50,737 bases of DNA from Treponema sp. (GCA_016297405.1 JAEDGP010000006.1:1-50737), one strand, 5' to 3'. Shown: positions 7,575 through 16,962, numbered from the stretch's first letter. The notes: generated by a model from the sequence alone, not told the origin. Translations and numbers: made by a program.

Positions 7575-8516
7575 TTAGAACTGAATCTGCTTGATTACGT
7601 CTTTCAAGCAATCTGCACTATGTTTGAGAGATGCAACTTCATCATCTGTAAGAGGAGCAGCTACATGACCCTTAATACCGTTGCAACCAACAACTGTTGG
7701 GATAGAAAGACATACGTCACTAATTCCATATTCTCCATTCAACATAGATGTAATTGTAAGAACAGAATCAGTTGTATAGTTCAAAGCTTCGCAAAGGCTT
7801 GCAGTTGTTACACCAATTGCGTAGTTTGTACATTTTTTTGCAGCGATGATAATTCCACCTGACTTACGGATGTAATCTTCTACATCGTTTTTGTCAAAAG
7901 AAGGAAGTTTCCCGCCTGTATATGCATCGGCAAAAGAATCAACAGGAATTGAACCGATGTTTGCAAGTGACCAAGGTACAAAAGAAGAATCTCCATGTTC
8001 ACCAAATACATAACCGTGAACGTTTTCCTGTGCTACTTTATAAGTTTCAGCGATACGTGCGCGGAAACGAGCTGTATCAAGCATAGTACCTGTACCAAAA
8101 ATGTGATTTGCAGGAATTCCTGAAGTCTTGATGAACTGATATGTCAAAATATCAACTGGATTAGCTACGATAACATAAAGGGCATTAGGGCAAGCCTTTG
8201 AAATCTGAGGAATTACAGACTTTGCAATATCAACGTTTGTCTGTGTAAGATCAAGTCTTGACTGACCTGGCTTACGACCAACACCAGATGTGAATACTAC
8301 GATATCTGAACCTTTAGCATCTTCGTAATCACCCTCATGAATAGAAACTGGACCAATGAATGGAGTACCCTGACGGATATCCATAGCTTCACCCATGGCA
8401 CGATCTTTAGCGATATCTATCAAAACAATCTCTGAAGCGAGCTGTTTCAATGTCAAAGCATAGGCGATTGTAGAACCAACCTGACCAGCACCAATAATAG
8501 TAATTTTGTTTGACAT
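7575..8516 (-). CDS. mdh: NAD-dependent malate/lactate dehydrogenase family, malate-type substrate loop
   Basis: 313 residues. Rossmann motif GAGQVGSTIAYAL at the N-terminus; catalytic residues are present: Arg109-equivalent (SRLDL), Asp168/Arg171 (LDTARFR) and His195 (GEHGD). Overall it looks like L-lactate dehydrogenase, but the residue before KPG in the mobile loop (GVGRKPGQSR) is Arg, not the Gln that selects pyruvate. Arg at this place (position 102 in LDH numbering) selects oxaloacetate. The Thr of the LDH-type active site (KCTNYAIG) is retained, so the evidence is mixed. The adjacent fumarase supports malate dehydrogenase. AAGGAG lies before the ATG, and a good promoter lies upstream. 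Confidence 0.8.
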   Translation of the reverse strand: MSNKITIIGAGQVGSTIAYALTLKQLASEIVLIDIAKDRAMGEAMDIRQGTPFIGPVSIHEGDYEDAKGSDIVVFTSGVGRKPGQSRLDLTQTNVDIAKSVIPQISKACPNALYVIVANPVDILTYQFIKTSGIPANHIFGTGTMLDTARFRARIAETYKVAQENVHGYVFGEHGDSSFVPWSLANIGSIPVDSFADAYTGGKLPSFDKNDVEDYIRKSGGIIIAAKKCTNYAIGVTTASLCEALNYTTDSVLTITSMLNGEYGISDVCLSIPTVVGCNGIKGHVAAPLTDDEVASLKHSADCLKDVIKQIQF

Positions 8517-8592
8517 AATGTCTCCTTAATACACAATAACGTCTTACAAAGTCCAAGTTTTGAAAAAACAAAACACTTAGGACATTACTCCT

Positions 8593-8621
8593 ATTATATA
8601 ATGTTTTCAAAAATATGTTAA
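8593..8621 (-). promoter_or_regulatory. sigma-70-type promoter for the malate/lactate dehydrogenase
   Basis: On the minus strand TTAACA (8621-8616), a 17-bp spacer, and TATAAT (8598-8593). The dehydrogenase ATG is about 75 nt downstream with its own AAGGAG. The hexamers and spacing fit the housekeeping sigma factor. Confidence 0.7.
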
Positions 8622-8652
8622 CTATTATTTGGCCGTATATAGAAATATAATT

Positions 8653-8693
8653 AAAAAAAAGGGCATGATAAAACCTAAAGGTTTACCATGCCC
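8653..8693 (-). terminator. intrinsic terminator of the P83/100 antigen gene
   Basis: Stem GGGCATG...CATGCCC extended by GTAAACC/GGTTTTAT, a short loop, then eight Ts on the minus strand. It lies 34 nt after the stop of the 8727-10367 gene and upstream of the dehydrogenase promoter, so it isolates the two units. Confidence 0.92.
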
Positions 8694-8726
8694 TCGCTTT
8701 ATATTGCTTATGCCTTAATGGACACT

Positions 8727-10367
8727 TTATTTAGCGCTTCCGTTGTATGATGAAGAAGAAGCAGGTGATCCATTGACAGGAGAAAGGTCTGTTTTGTTCA
8801 AAAGACAAACCGATCCATTTGCGGCAGTCACGATGATGAAACTGTCTGCAACCGTAACTGGAGTACTGCTTTTAAGAGAAGCACTTGACTTGAGTTTTAG
8901 TGAAAGGTCAGAACCATATTTCGCAAGAACCCAGCTGGAACCATTTTTAACAACACAGTAATACTCTCCGGAATCCTGAACAAGAACAGAATTTTCATTC
9001 ACGATTTCATCACTTTCCTTTACAATTTCCATAGTATCAGGGGAAAGAAGAACAAGTTTTACAGCTCCATTCTTTACGTTTTCACCTGCAATGGCCACAA
9101 AACCATCAGCCGACTGGAATATGGTCCTGTTTCTGATGAATGTAACTGGACTTGATTTTATGATAGCGCCAGTCTGTGTATTTACCTTTATGAGGCCAGA
9201 AAGCATTGATTTTTCATCTGTAAGCTCAATTCCATAAGCGGAAGGAGCCTGAGCATTCTTGATTTCCTTCTCGATGACTTCCTGCTGGTCTGAAGCAATA
9301 GACTTTCTTTCTTCCTGGGCTTCATTGTTTTTTTTGTCTGCTGTTGCCTGCTGGGTTGCAGCCTCCTGCTTTGCTTCTTCTGTCTTCTCTTTCTGTTCTT
9401 CTTCAGCAGCCTTCTGTTCTTCATAGATTTTCTGCTTTTCTTCTGCTACAGCTTTCTTTTCCTCAGCTTCAGCCTGTGCAGCTTTGTCCTCTGGATTCTC
9501 GTCAGCTTTCTTCTGGGCAACTTCAGCTTCTTTTTTTGATGCTTCAGCTTCGGTTTTAGCAGTTTCAGTCTTTGCTTTTTCTTCAGTCAGCTTCTTCTGT
9601 TCCTGAATTGCAGTCTTTTGTGCTTCCTGAGCTTTCTCAGTTGCTTTTTCAGCTTCACGTTCCTTGATTTCTACCATATCTTTTCTGGCTTCAACATTCT
9701 TGTCATCATCTTGCTGCATTTTTTTTACAACTTCTGTATCACTGATGACAGAAGTATCGACTGTACTCAAACCACCGTTCACATCGAAAAGCGGAATTAC
9801 AATCTGGGACTTTCCAGCCCATTCCTTGTAATTAAGGGCAAGTCCACATTTTGCCGAATCAAGATTGTTTACCACAACAGGCTTATATTTATCCTGATAA
9901 GAATCAAGTTTTCCACGATAAACAGCGTTATAAACAGTTACAAAAACAGCGACAGTTTCTGCATCTTTTTCTGTATATCCATATGCAGCAACAAGATACG
10001 AAGCTATAATATGGCGAAGATTGTTTATATGGTCGACCGTTGCATCGTTACCAATCAAGAGGATATCAGCATCAAGCTTACCTGTGGATGATGAATCAAC
10101 GGCGTGAATAACAGAATATTTTGCGGCTGATCCGGCAGAAGCAGCTTTTGAAAGATCCTGTGCAACCACCATTCCCAAATCGGAACCAAGCTTCTTGATG
10201 CTGGCAAGGGAATCGATCTTTGAATGCGGCCCTGTATAGTTTACAAACACAATAGAATCATTAGAACCTGTGCTTTTAAGTTCTTCCTCGTCTACACCAA
10301 GGGAAAATACAGGCAATCCGGCGATGAAAAAAGCAACGGAAAGCATGGCAAATCTACGAATATTCAT
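8727..10367 (-). CDS. P83/100-family antigen, secreted coiled-coil protein
   Basis: 546 residues with an N-terminal signal peptide (RRFAMLSVAFFIAGLPVFS, cleavage near residue 24). Residues about 35-220 form a globular domain with a VNYTGPHSKIDS segment that I match to the Borrelia/Treponema P83/100 family. Residues about 225-375 are a long, highly charged Ala/Glu/Lys coiled coil (many EKA, EEK, AEAE repeats). The C-terminal 170 residues look like beta-propeller blades (TQTGAIIKSSPVTFI, LSPDTMEIVKESDEI). Probably periplasmic or envelope-associated; biochemical role unknown in the family. Monocistronic: own -10 and AGGA ribosome site upstream, strong terminator downstream. Confidence 0.82.
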   Translation of the reverse strand: MNIRRFAMLSVAFFIAGLPVFSLGVDEEELKSTGSNDSIVFVNYTGPHSKIDSLASIKKLGSDLGMVVAQDLSKAASAGSAAKYSVIHAVDSSSTGKLDADILLIGNDATVDHINNLRHIIASYLVAAYGYTEKDAETVAVFVTVYNAVYRGKLDSYQDKYKPVVVNNLDSAKCGLALNYKEWAGKSQIVIPLFDVNGGLSTVDTSVISDTEVVKKMQQDDDKNVEARKDMVEIKEREAEKATEKAQEAQKTAIQEQKKLTEEKAKTETAKTEAEASKKEAEVAQKKADENPEDKAAQAEAEEKKAVAEEKQKIYEEQKAAEEEQKEKTEEAKQEAATQQATADKKNNEAQEERKSIASDQQEVIEKEIKNAQAPSAYGIELTDEKSMLSGLIKVNTQTGAIIKSSPVTFIRNRTIFQSADGFVAIAGENVKNGAVKLVLLSPDTMEIVKESDEIVNENSVLVQDSGEYYCVVKNGSSWVLAKYGSDLSLKLKSSASLKSSTPVTVADSFIIVTAANGSVCLLNKTDLSPVNGSPASSSSYNGSAK

Positions 10368-10405
10368 TCTTCCTCCAACATGTTAAAACAAAACATTATT
10401 ATTGT

Positions 10406-10411
10406 ATTATA
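10406..10411 (-). promoter_or_regulatory. -10 element of the P83/100 gene promoter
   Basis: A perfect TATAAT on the minus strand about 39 nt upstream of the ATG at 10367. No good -35 hexamer is seen at 16-18 nt, so an activator may be needed or the match may be fortuitous. Confidence 0.45.
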
Positions 10412-10472
10412 TAACTGTTTGCACATAAATTCCATAAATATTTACGAAAAGAATTCTGATAAAACTTCAAAT

Positions 10473-12263
10473 TTATATTTTCAGGCTTGAAATTTTTGAC
10501 AATGTATTACGAGCCTTATCACGAACCTGGCTGTCATATTGGGGATACAAAAGTTTTTTCATTATATCCATGCCGTAGGAATAAAGGGCAGGACGCCCCA
10601 TAAACCTGCATATTTCAAAAACGCAATCGCACATTTCAATAAGCACATTTGAATTTGATGCAGGAATCAACTGGAGTTTTCTGGCGATTGCTTCCAAAAG
10701 CTTTCCGTCGCTGTCAAAACCGAATCTTGCGGCAGAACGAAACAGGGTAATCAACATTGATTCATTGCTTTCTAATGTGATCAGCCTGGAAAGCATTCTT
10801 GAACTGTCTTCAATGCCGTAAAATGGAATCTGTAAAACTATTTGCTGCAAGGAAGATATATCAGTCTGAAAAACAGACTTTTTTTCTGATCTGGCCCCGG
10901 AAAAGGCGGTTGAAAGGGAAAGTGAATATGCTTCCACCACTGAGTAAAGGTCACCAAGCCACTGAATTTCATGTTGGGCATAATTTCCTGCTTTCAATTT
11001 TCGTATGCGGTTCACATCGACGAATTTCTGTGGAATAGTCTGCTGAAATGAAAAGCTGTCAAAGTATGAAGAATCAACTGGATAGGAATTCCTGTAGTCC
11101 GCTTTCCTGGCAACCTCACGTTTTTTTGAAGTCGGCATCTGAATAGTCCTGAAACCGGTCAAAAGCCAGTTCGATCCGCAAAGCACAAGATGATTGTCGT
11201 TGGTGTAGGAAATAAAATCAGTTTTTGCAACTTTATCCGTTGGAAGCTTTGCTCCCCACAGCCTTTTTCCTTCGCTGTCATAGACGAATGCATTTTTTTT
11301 GTCAGAAACAAAGAAACATTCAGAGGAATAGACCGGTGAAAGTGCGGAAATCTGGAAAAAGGACAAATCATCTATCACAAACTGGCTTAGAACAATTCCG
11401 TTTCGGTTCGAGATGATAAAAACCTTCGTCTGATTCGCAGATGGATAGAATAGTGCGGTTTTATTCTGAGAAAAACTTACAAAACGTCCGCCCTGATTGA
11501 TATTCGCTTTTGAAAAAACAGGATCGTTATGGGAAATTGCCCATTTTGTTATGGTCTTGCCTTCAGCAACAGAACACAAGCCTGTGCCCCCGCCGGAAAA
11601 AACAAGGAGAATACCTTCATTCACGCTCACCACGTCTTTTACAAGACCTGCAAAAGTTATTGTTTCAAGAACCTCACCGAAAGGAGAAATGCGTACTCCA
11701 ACCGTATGCCCATCGTCAGCTTCCTCATGAAAGACAATAAATGTACCATCATTTAGAAATGAAAGTGGAAGTTTTCCCAACTGCCGGGTTTCAACCTTCC
11801 ATTTCTGAATGCCGTTCAATCCATAGCAGGCAACGTTCTTTTCGCCAACAACAAAAATTCTGGAATCCCGTCCGGCATAAGGGGACTGGACCACCGCAAA
11901 AGGAACTTTTACAGTCCAGAGGGGAAGTCCACTTGGATTTATGAGGGAAAGATTTCTTTTATCGCTTAAAGTAACTAGAAAATCCTTTTGAATCACCGAA
12001 AAAAAAGGCTCAGGTTTTCCGGGAATCCCCCTTTGCCAGAGCTTCGTTCCGTTTTCAGAACATGCACAAAGCATCTTTCCGTCTGTAAGAACCACAAAAC
12101 CGTAACTGGTATTTTCAGGCTGACAGAGAGCTTTTCCTCCAATAACCGAAGTAAAACTCGCACTGTCAAGGGAAAGGTTTACAAGAGGTCTTTGCTGACA
12201 AAAAAGAGCAATGGAAAACAGCGAATGACAAATAAAACTGACTATGATTTTGCTAGTTCTCAT
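10473..12263 (-). CDS. secreted PQQ/WD-like beta-propeller protein
   Basis: 596 residues. An N-terminal hydrophobic segment (IIVSFICHSLFSIALFC) is followed by QQ and looks like a signal peptide, possibly lipoprotein type with Cys22. About residues 40-360 contain repeated blades of the kind GKMLCACSENGTKLWQR, PSGLPLWTVKVP, LNGIQKWKVE and SEGKRLWGAKLP, i.e. PQQ-like W-containing repeats. The C-terminal 200 residues are helical without a motif I know. It overlaps the upstream methyltransferase gene by 11 nt (ATGAGAACTAG), with no separate ribosome site, so it is expressed by coupling. Function unknown; the two neighbouring secreted proteins both carry propeller-like blades, suggesting envelope scaffolding. 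Confidence 0.72.
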   Translation of the reverse strand: MRTSKIIVSFICHSLFSIALFCQQRPLVNLSLDSASFTSVIGGKALCQPENTSYGFVVLTDGKMLCACSENGTKLWQRGIPGKPEPFFSVIQKDFLVTLSDKRNLSLINPSGLPLWTVKVPFAVVQSPYAGRDSRIFVVGEKNVACYGLNGIQKWKVETRQLGKLPLSFLNDGTFIVFHEEADDGHTVGVRISPFGEVLETITFAGLVKDVVSVNEGILLVFSGGGTGLCSVAEGKTITKWAISHNDPVFSKANINQGGRFVSFSQNKTALFYPSANQTKVFIISNRNGIVLSQFVIDDLSFFQISALSPVYSSECFFVSDKKNAFVYDSEGKRLWGAKLPTDKVAKTDFISYTNDNHLVLCGSNWLLTGFRTIQMPTSKKREVARKADYRNSYPVDSSYFDSFSFQQTIPQKFVDVNRIRKLKAGNYAQHEIQWLGDLYSVVEAYSLSLSTAFSGARSEKKSVFQTDISSLQQIVLQIPFYGIEDSSRMLSRLITLESNESMLITLFRSAARFGFDSDGKLLEAIARKLQLIPASNSNVLIEMCDCVFEICRFMGRPALYSYGMDIMKKLLYPQYDSQVRDKARNTLSKISSLKI

Positions 12264-13467
12264 AAGTAAACCAGGCTAAACTTTCAATATGACTGGTATT
12301 CGGATAGAAATCTAAAAGAAAAAGTTTTTCAATCTTATACCCAGCCTTTACCAAAGCAGCTGCATCCCGGGCATGGGTTGCCGGATCGCATGAAACGGAC
12401 CGTATCTGAGGTATTTTTGCCTTGCACAAATAGTCAAGAACTTCCTTTTCCATTCCACTTCTAGGAGGATCCACAACAACTGCATCAAAACGGACATCTG
12501 GATATGACTGCACGAATCTAGCCCCGGAAAGGCCAAAGGACTTATGCATCTTGCCAGCCAGATTCAGTTCAGCGTAAACCAAAGCATCCCTGTTATGTTC
12601 AACAAGCGTAACATTCTGAAAAAAATCCGAAAGGAAAACGGAAAAAGTTCCGCACCCGCTGTACATATCAAGGACAGAATCTCCTTTTAGTCCGTTCACG
12701 ACAAAACCGATGGATTTTTCCAGCACCTTCATGTTAGACTGAAAAAAACCTCTTGAATCAAAGCTAATTCTTTTTCCAAGAATGCTGACTGTAACGGCAT
12801 CAGCAGGAGAAATCATGGTTCCAGAATAGACCTTACGGCTCGTCTTGTAATTTTTCCCTTTACGTACAACATGGGGTTGGCTCTTTTGAACTTCCTGAGA
12901 AACAGCTATCTTATTTCCTTCGATTCCGGAAGCACAAACGACATTTTCACTTGCGAAAACATGACATCTTCCCCTGGGTCTTCTGGAAACCGGAGTCTTT
13001 CTTAGCCATTGGTTTACAGGTTTTTCGGCTATAGGACACTCATCGAAATGAATCACCTGATTTGTCGAGCGCTGCTCAAGCCCACCATCATGAAGCTGAA
13101 ATCTGGAACGATATCCCAATGAGCTGTCAGAAACGACTTCTACAGCAAGATCCTTAATGCCATTCCTTTCAAATGCGTCCAAAAGCATTTGCTTTCGAAG
13201 TTCAATCTGTGCCTTTTGCTCAACATGCATCATATTGCATCCGCCACACTTCTGATACAATGGACAAACAGGTTCAACTCGATTTTCACTGGCATTAATC
13301 ACATTAACTATGCGAGCAGTATCATAATCCCGATGGGAAGCGACGTTTTCAACCTCAAGTTCTTCACCAGGAAGAGCAAACGGCACAAAAACAGTTTTTC
13401 CATTGTTTTTGGCAATACAATTTCCACCAAAAACCATTTTTTCTGTTATAATTTTATATGAGTTCAT
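12253..13467 (-). CDS. [4Fe-4S] SAM-dependent RNA m5U methyltransferase (RumA/RlmD-TrmA family)
   Basis: 404 residues. The N-terminal TRAM-like domain (about 1-55) precedes an iron-sulfur motif CPLYQKCGGCNMMH with a fourth cysteine in DECPIAE. The SAM-binding motif is VLDMYSGCGTFSVFL; the late motifs VVVDPPRSGM and SCDPATHARDAA hold the catalytic cysteine that attacks uridine C6. The Fe-S cluster points to the rRNA-modifying branch (U747 or U1939 of 23S) rather than TrmA, but the exact position cannot be told. Start ATG at 13467 is 46 bp from the divergent hydrolase gene start. Confidence 0.88.
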   Translation of the reverse strand: MNSYKIITEKMVFGGNCIAKNNGKTVFVPFALPGEELEVENVASHRDYDTARIVNVINASENRVEPVCPLYQKCGGCNMMHVEQKAQIELRKQMLLDAFERNGIKDLAVEVVSDSSLGYRSRFQLHDGGLEQRSTNQVIHFDECPIAEKPVNQWLRKTPVSRRPRGRCHVFASENVVCASGIEGNKIAVSQEVQKSQPHVVRKGKNYKTSRKVYSGTMISPADAVTVSILGKRISFDSRGFFQSNMKVLEKSIGFVVNGLKGDSVLDMYSGCGTFSVFLSDFFQNVTLVEHNRDALVYAELNLAGKMHKSFGLSGARFVQSYPDVRFDAVVVDPPRSGMEKEVLDYLCKAKIPQIRSVSCDPATHARDAAALVKAGYKIEKLFLLDFYPNTSHIESLAWFTYEN

Positions 13468-13513
13468 CAGGACTCATAGTAACAGAATATCTTTTTTATG
13501 TGGAGTAATGCTC

Positions 13514-14455
13514 ATGCAGACAGAACATTTTTTTCAGCTTATGAAAGACGGCACAGAGGTTGCTGTAAACAGATGGCTACCCGAAGATGATCAGGACGTC
13601 AAGGCTATAGTAGTGCTATGCCACGGCATGCTTGAACATTCCTTAAGATACGATCGTGTCGGATACCTTTTTGTGGAAAACGGATTTGCATTGAACGCCC
13701 ACGATCACAGAGGACACGGAAAGACTGCCAACAATGCCGTACAAAAAGGTTGCGGAGCATTTGGAAAAATTGCAGACTCAGACGGCTTTTCAAAAGTCGT
13801 AAGCGACCTGGACGAAATAATCGATGAAGTCAGGAAGGATTTTCCAGGCAAAAAAGTAATCCTTCTGGGTCATTCTTTTGGATCGATTGTTGCACAAAAC
13901 TACATTGAAAACCATGGAAACAAAGTTGACGGATGCATTCTATGTGGAACCACAGGACCTAAATCAATAGCAAAAGCAGGACTTTTCCTGTGCAACCTGC
14001 TATGCCTTTTTGGAAAAAACAGACGTTCAGCTTTTCTGCAGAACAAAGTTGCTTTTAGAGGCTACCTTTCTAAAATCAAAAACCCCTCATCTGCAAATGC
14101 ATGGCTAAGCAAAAACGAAGACAACGTACAGATGTATGAAAACGACTCCTGGTGCGGCGGAACTGCAACTGTAAGCTTCATCAGAGACATAACCGCAGGT
14201 CTTTGCAAAACCCACAGGGATAAAGCAATGAAGAAAATTCCAAAGGATCTGCCTGTCTATTTCATCGCAGGTACAGAAGACCCGGTAGGGGATTACAACA
14301 AATCAATCAAGAAACTTATTTCAATCTACAAATCAAACGGAATGAAAAATATCCAGGAATGCTTCATTGAGGGAGAACGACACGAAGTCTTCAACGAAAA
14401 AGATGGTGACGAAAACGTATTGAAGGTAATACACTGGATTGAAAGTGTAATATAA
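13514..14455 (+). CDS. alpha/beta hydrolase, monoacylglycerol lipase/lysophospholipase type
   Basis: 313 residues from ATG 13514, chosen because GGAG (13502-13505) lies 8 nt upstream; an ATG at 13508 is only 2 nt from it. Features of the S33/Hydrolase_4 family: oxyanion CHGMLEHS (35-42), DHRGHGKT (64-71), nucleophile elbow GHSFGS with Ser121, late Asp in GTEDPVGD and His in GERHEVFNE. No signal peptide, so cytoplasmic or peripheral. Likely substrate is a monoacylglycerol or lysophospholipid, which would suit lipid turnover, but the acyl pocket cannot be read from sequence. It is divergent from the methyltransferase. Confidence 0.85.
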   Translation: MQTEHFFQLMKDGTEVAVNRWLPEDDQDVKAIVVLCHGMLEHSLRYDRVGYLFVENGFALNAHDHRGHGKTANNAVQKGCGAFGKIADSDGFSKVVSDLDEIIDEVRKDFPGKKVILLGHSFGSIVAQNYIENHGNKVDGCILCGTTGPKSIAKAGLFLCNLLCLFGKNRRSAFLQNKVAFRGYLSKIKNPSSANAWLSKNEDNVQMYENDSWCGGTATVSFIRDITAGLCKTHRDKAMKKIPKDLPVYFIAGTEDPVGDYNKSIKKLISIYKSNGMKNIQECFIEGERHEVFNEKDGDENVLKVIHWIESVI

Positions 14456-14518
14456 AACATGATCTGAACAGAATACAAGCCTACTGACATTGAGGTTTAT
14501 CGTTGTTGATTGACTAAA

Positions 14519-14568
14519 TGTCCCATGCTGACTAAAATCGAACCATTGTGTTGATTAGATATGGGACA
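14519..14568 (+). promoter_or_regulatory. inverted repeat enclosing the pcnB-like start region
   Basis: TGTCCCAT (14519-14526) pairs perfectly with ATGGGACA (14561-14568), leaving a 34-nt loop that contains all candidate start codons of the following gene (ATT 14545, GTG 14548, TTG 14551). The repeat GACTAAA occurs twice (14512 and 14530). It may control initiation; no ribosome-binding site is visible. Confidence 0.5.
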
Positions 14569-15654
14569 GATAAGAATGGCCGCCCAGTAAAAAAAGCGGT
14601 TGTATATACAAGGGAAGAACATAACATCCCAAAAGAAAAGGTTGATTATGACGCAATACTCACCATCAACCGCCTGAGGGACGCAGGTTACCACGCATAC
14701 ATAGTTGGTGGAGCGGTACGGGACCTGATCGTAGGAAATACTCCAAAAGACTTTGACATTGTTACTGATGCTACTCCTTCAAAGATCAAAAGGCTTTTCA
14801 GAAATTCCCGTATAATCGGGAAGCGGTTCAGAATCGTTCATGTGATTTACGGTCAAAAAATTTTTGAAGTAAGCACATTCCGTTCCATTTGTGAAGGTTC
14901 AGTAGGAAACGAATTTGGCACTATCGATGAAGATGTTCAGCGAAGGGATTTTACCATGAACGCCCTTTATTACGATCCTATAACAGAACAGGTTTTGGAT
15001 TATGTAAACGGAATGAGGGACATAAAAAAACAAGTATTGCGTCCTGTCATTCCATTGGACAGAATTTTTGTTGAAGACCCCGTAAGAATGCTCAGGGCCA
15101 TAAAATATTCTGCAAAGACCGACGCAAAGATACCTTTTACGCTAAGAAAAAAAATCAGAAGTAACGCAGATTTGCTGGCTCAGGTTTCTCCTTCCAGACT
15201 CACAGAAGAGCTTTTGAAAATCATAAATTCAGGGCACGCCCAGCAGATAGTAAGCGAAGCCCTGGAAACAGACTTATACATGTCGCTGCAGCCTGCCGCG
15301 ACTGCAATGATGTATGCCGATTCAAAGTTTGAAAAAAACTACATGCAGAATATGCATAAACTTGATTCCCTTATCATCATTGAACCTGATGCAAGACTTG
15401 GAAAAAAACTCACATACCTCATAAAAGACTTTATATTTACTCTGACAGACTGGAAAAAAGAAATCGAAACCCATTCTGCATCTGGTGAACTCTACACAAA
15501 AACATGGAAGGAATGCAGGTCTTTTGTGCTTCCCATGAATCCACAACGAACAGAACTGGAATACGCAGTAAAATCCGTGCTCACTGATATGGGAATCGTT
15601 GTCAGAATGCCAAAAAAATCAAAAAGGCATTCTGCAGCAAAAGATCAGATTTAG
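14548..15654 (+). CDS. pcnB: poly(A) polymerase I-like class II nucleotidyltransferase, non-ATG start
   Basis: 368 residues counted from GTG 14548. Head domain: VGGAVRD, then DFDIVTDATP with the catalytic aspartates, and RRDFTMNALYYDP. The segment RIIGKRFRIVHV fits the signature that separates bacterial poly(A) polymerases from CCA-adding enzymes, and a separate CCA enzyme lies at 23666-25063. It would add 3' A tails that promote RNA decay. Shorter than the E. coli enzyme (about 450). No ATG exists in frame between the upstream stop (14533) and the catalytic GG motif, and there is no clear Shine-Dalgarno, so initiation uses GTG, TTG or even ATT. Confidence 0.85.
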   Translation: MLIRYGTDKNGRPVKKAVVYTREEHNIPKEKVDYDAILTINRLRDAGYHAYIVGGAVRDLIVGNTPKDFDIVTDATPSKIKRLFRNSRIIGKRFRIVHVIYGQKIFEVSTFRSICEGSVGNEFGTIDEDVQRRDFTMNALYYDPITEQVLDYVNGMRDIKKQVLRPVIPLDRIFVEDPVRMLRAIKYSAKTDAKIPFTLRKKIRSNADLLAQVSPSRLTEELLKIINSGHAQQIVSEALETDLYMSLQPAATAMMYADSKFEKNYMQNMHKLDSLIIIEPDARLGKKLTYLIKDFIFTLTDWKKEIETHSASGELYTKTWKECRSFVLPMNPQRTELEYAVKSVLTDMGIVVRMPKKSKRHSAAKDQI

Positions 15655-15732
15655 TAAAAAATTCCCCTGGGTGTCGCTATTTGAACCTAAAAAACACTAT
15701 ATTCATATAAAACCACTTTGGGGGACATTTTA

Positions 15733-16947
15733 ATGCACATTCTTCACACCAGCGACTGGCATCTTGGCAAATCACTTAATTCCCAATCTCTCATAGAAGA
15801 TCAGAGGCATTTTTTAAATCAGCTGAAAAAGATTCTTGAGAAGGCAGAATCAGAAGGCAATGGTTTTCGAGCCCTGATTATTTCAGGTGATATTTATGAC
15901 CGCTCGATTCCGTCATCGGAAGCTGTTTTGCTGCTTGATTCGTTTCTAAGCGAAATTTGCACAAGCCTGAAAAACCTTCACATTTTTTTGATTTCAGGTA
16001 ACCATGACAGCGCAACCAGGCTGTCTTTTGGAACATCTTTTTTTGAAAAGGAAAACATCCACATCTGTTGCAATACCCAAAGCATTGAGTCCCCGGTGAT
16101 TATTGAAGACAACAAAGAAGCCCTTTGCGTGTACCAAATTCCATATTTATATCCTGGATCCTTATCTGACAGTACAAATAAGGAAGAGCAAAAACAAATC
16201 CTAAAGACTCAACAAGAACTTTTTAATGAAGCAACCAAAAGGATCTTCAACAGTCACCAGCAAAAACACGGGGACAAGTTGTGCCTGGTGAACGCACACC
16301 TTTTTGCAAGTGGAGCAAAAGACGGCGACATAGATTATGAAAGGATAGGCAATAGCGAAGTTGTAGATGCCAGCATTTTCGATAAGTTCGATTACACTGC
16401 CTTGGGACATATCCACGCATTCCAAAAAATTAATGAAAAAGGCAACTGTTTCTACAGTGGCTCTCCATTGGCATATGCCTTTGACGAACAAAGCAAAAAA
16501 TACTTTCTGGATGTGGAATTAAAGAAAAACTTAAAGCCTGATGTAAAAAAGATTCCCGTAAATCCTTTGCACAAGGTTACAAAACTTATAAAACCCTGGA
16601 GTGCGCTTTTTGGAAGCGAAAGTGACAGGGAACTGATAGAAAAATACAGGAACGACTACATTCAGGTTATATGCACCGACAAAATCAACATATCATCTCC
16701 ATTGGAAATTTTGCGGGGAATTTTTCCGAACATGCTTTCTTTCAAAATCATCGAAAGGGAAGGGAACAACAGCGAAAATTCATCACCGGCAAAAAGAAAG
16801 CTGTTGGACTGTACGACTGTGAACAAGGCTGAACTGGCCTTTGACGAATTCATGAAAGAAATCCATTCAGGCGAAACTTTCGACCAGCAGATGCTCCAAA
16901 AAGAAAAGGAGCTTTTTATGGAAATCGCAACGAAAATCCAGTGGTAG
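15733..16947 (+). CDS. sbcD: exonuclease subunit SbcD (Mre11-type nuclease)
   Basis: 404 residues from ATG 15733, preceded by GGGGGA at 8 nt; a TTG at 15718 would add five residues. Metallophosphoesterase motifs are in order: HTSDWHLGK (D8, H10), SGDIYDR, SGNHDSATR, and a late ALGHIHAFQ, which hold the two Mn ions. With SbcC it cleaves DNA ends and hairpins and processes stalled forks. The downstream sbcC start is 15 nt away with GGAAGG, so both are made together. C-terminal 120 residues are the capping/SbcC-binding part. Confidence 0.95.
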   Translation: MHILHTSDWHLGKSLNSQSLIEDQRHFLNQLKKILEKAESEGNGFRALIISGDIYDRSIPSSEAVLLLDSFLSEICTSLKNLHIFLISGNHDSATRLSFGTSFFEKENIHICCNTQSIESPVIIEDNKEALCVYQIPYLYPGSLSDSTNKEEQKQILKTQQELFNEATKRIFNSHQQKHGDKLCLVNAHLFASGAKDGDIDYERIGNSEVVDASIFDKFDYTALGHIHAFQKINEKGNCFYSGSPLAYAFDEQSKKYFLDVELKKNLKPDVKKIPVNPLHKVTKLIKPWSALFGSESDRELIEKYRNDYIQVICTDKINISSPLEILRGIFPNMLSFKIIEREGNNSENSSPAKRKLLDCTTVNKAELAFDEFMKEIHSGETFDQQMLQKEKELFMEIATKIQW

Positions 16948-16962
16948 ACAGGAAGGTATATT

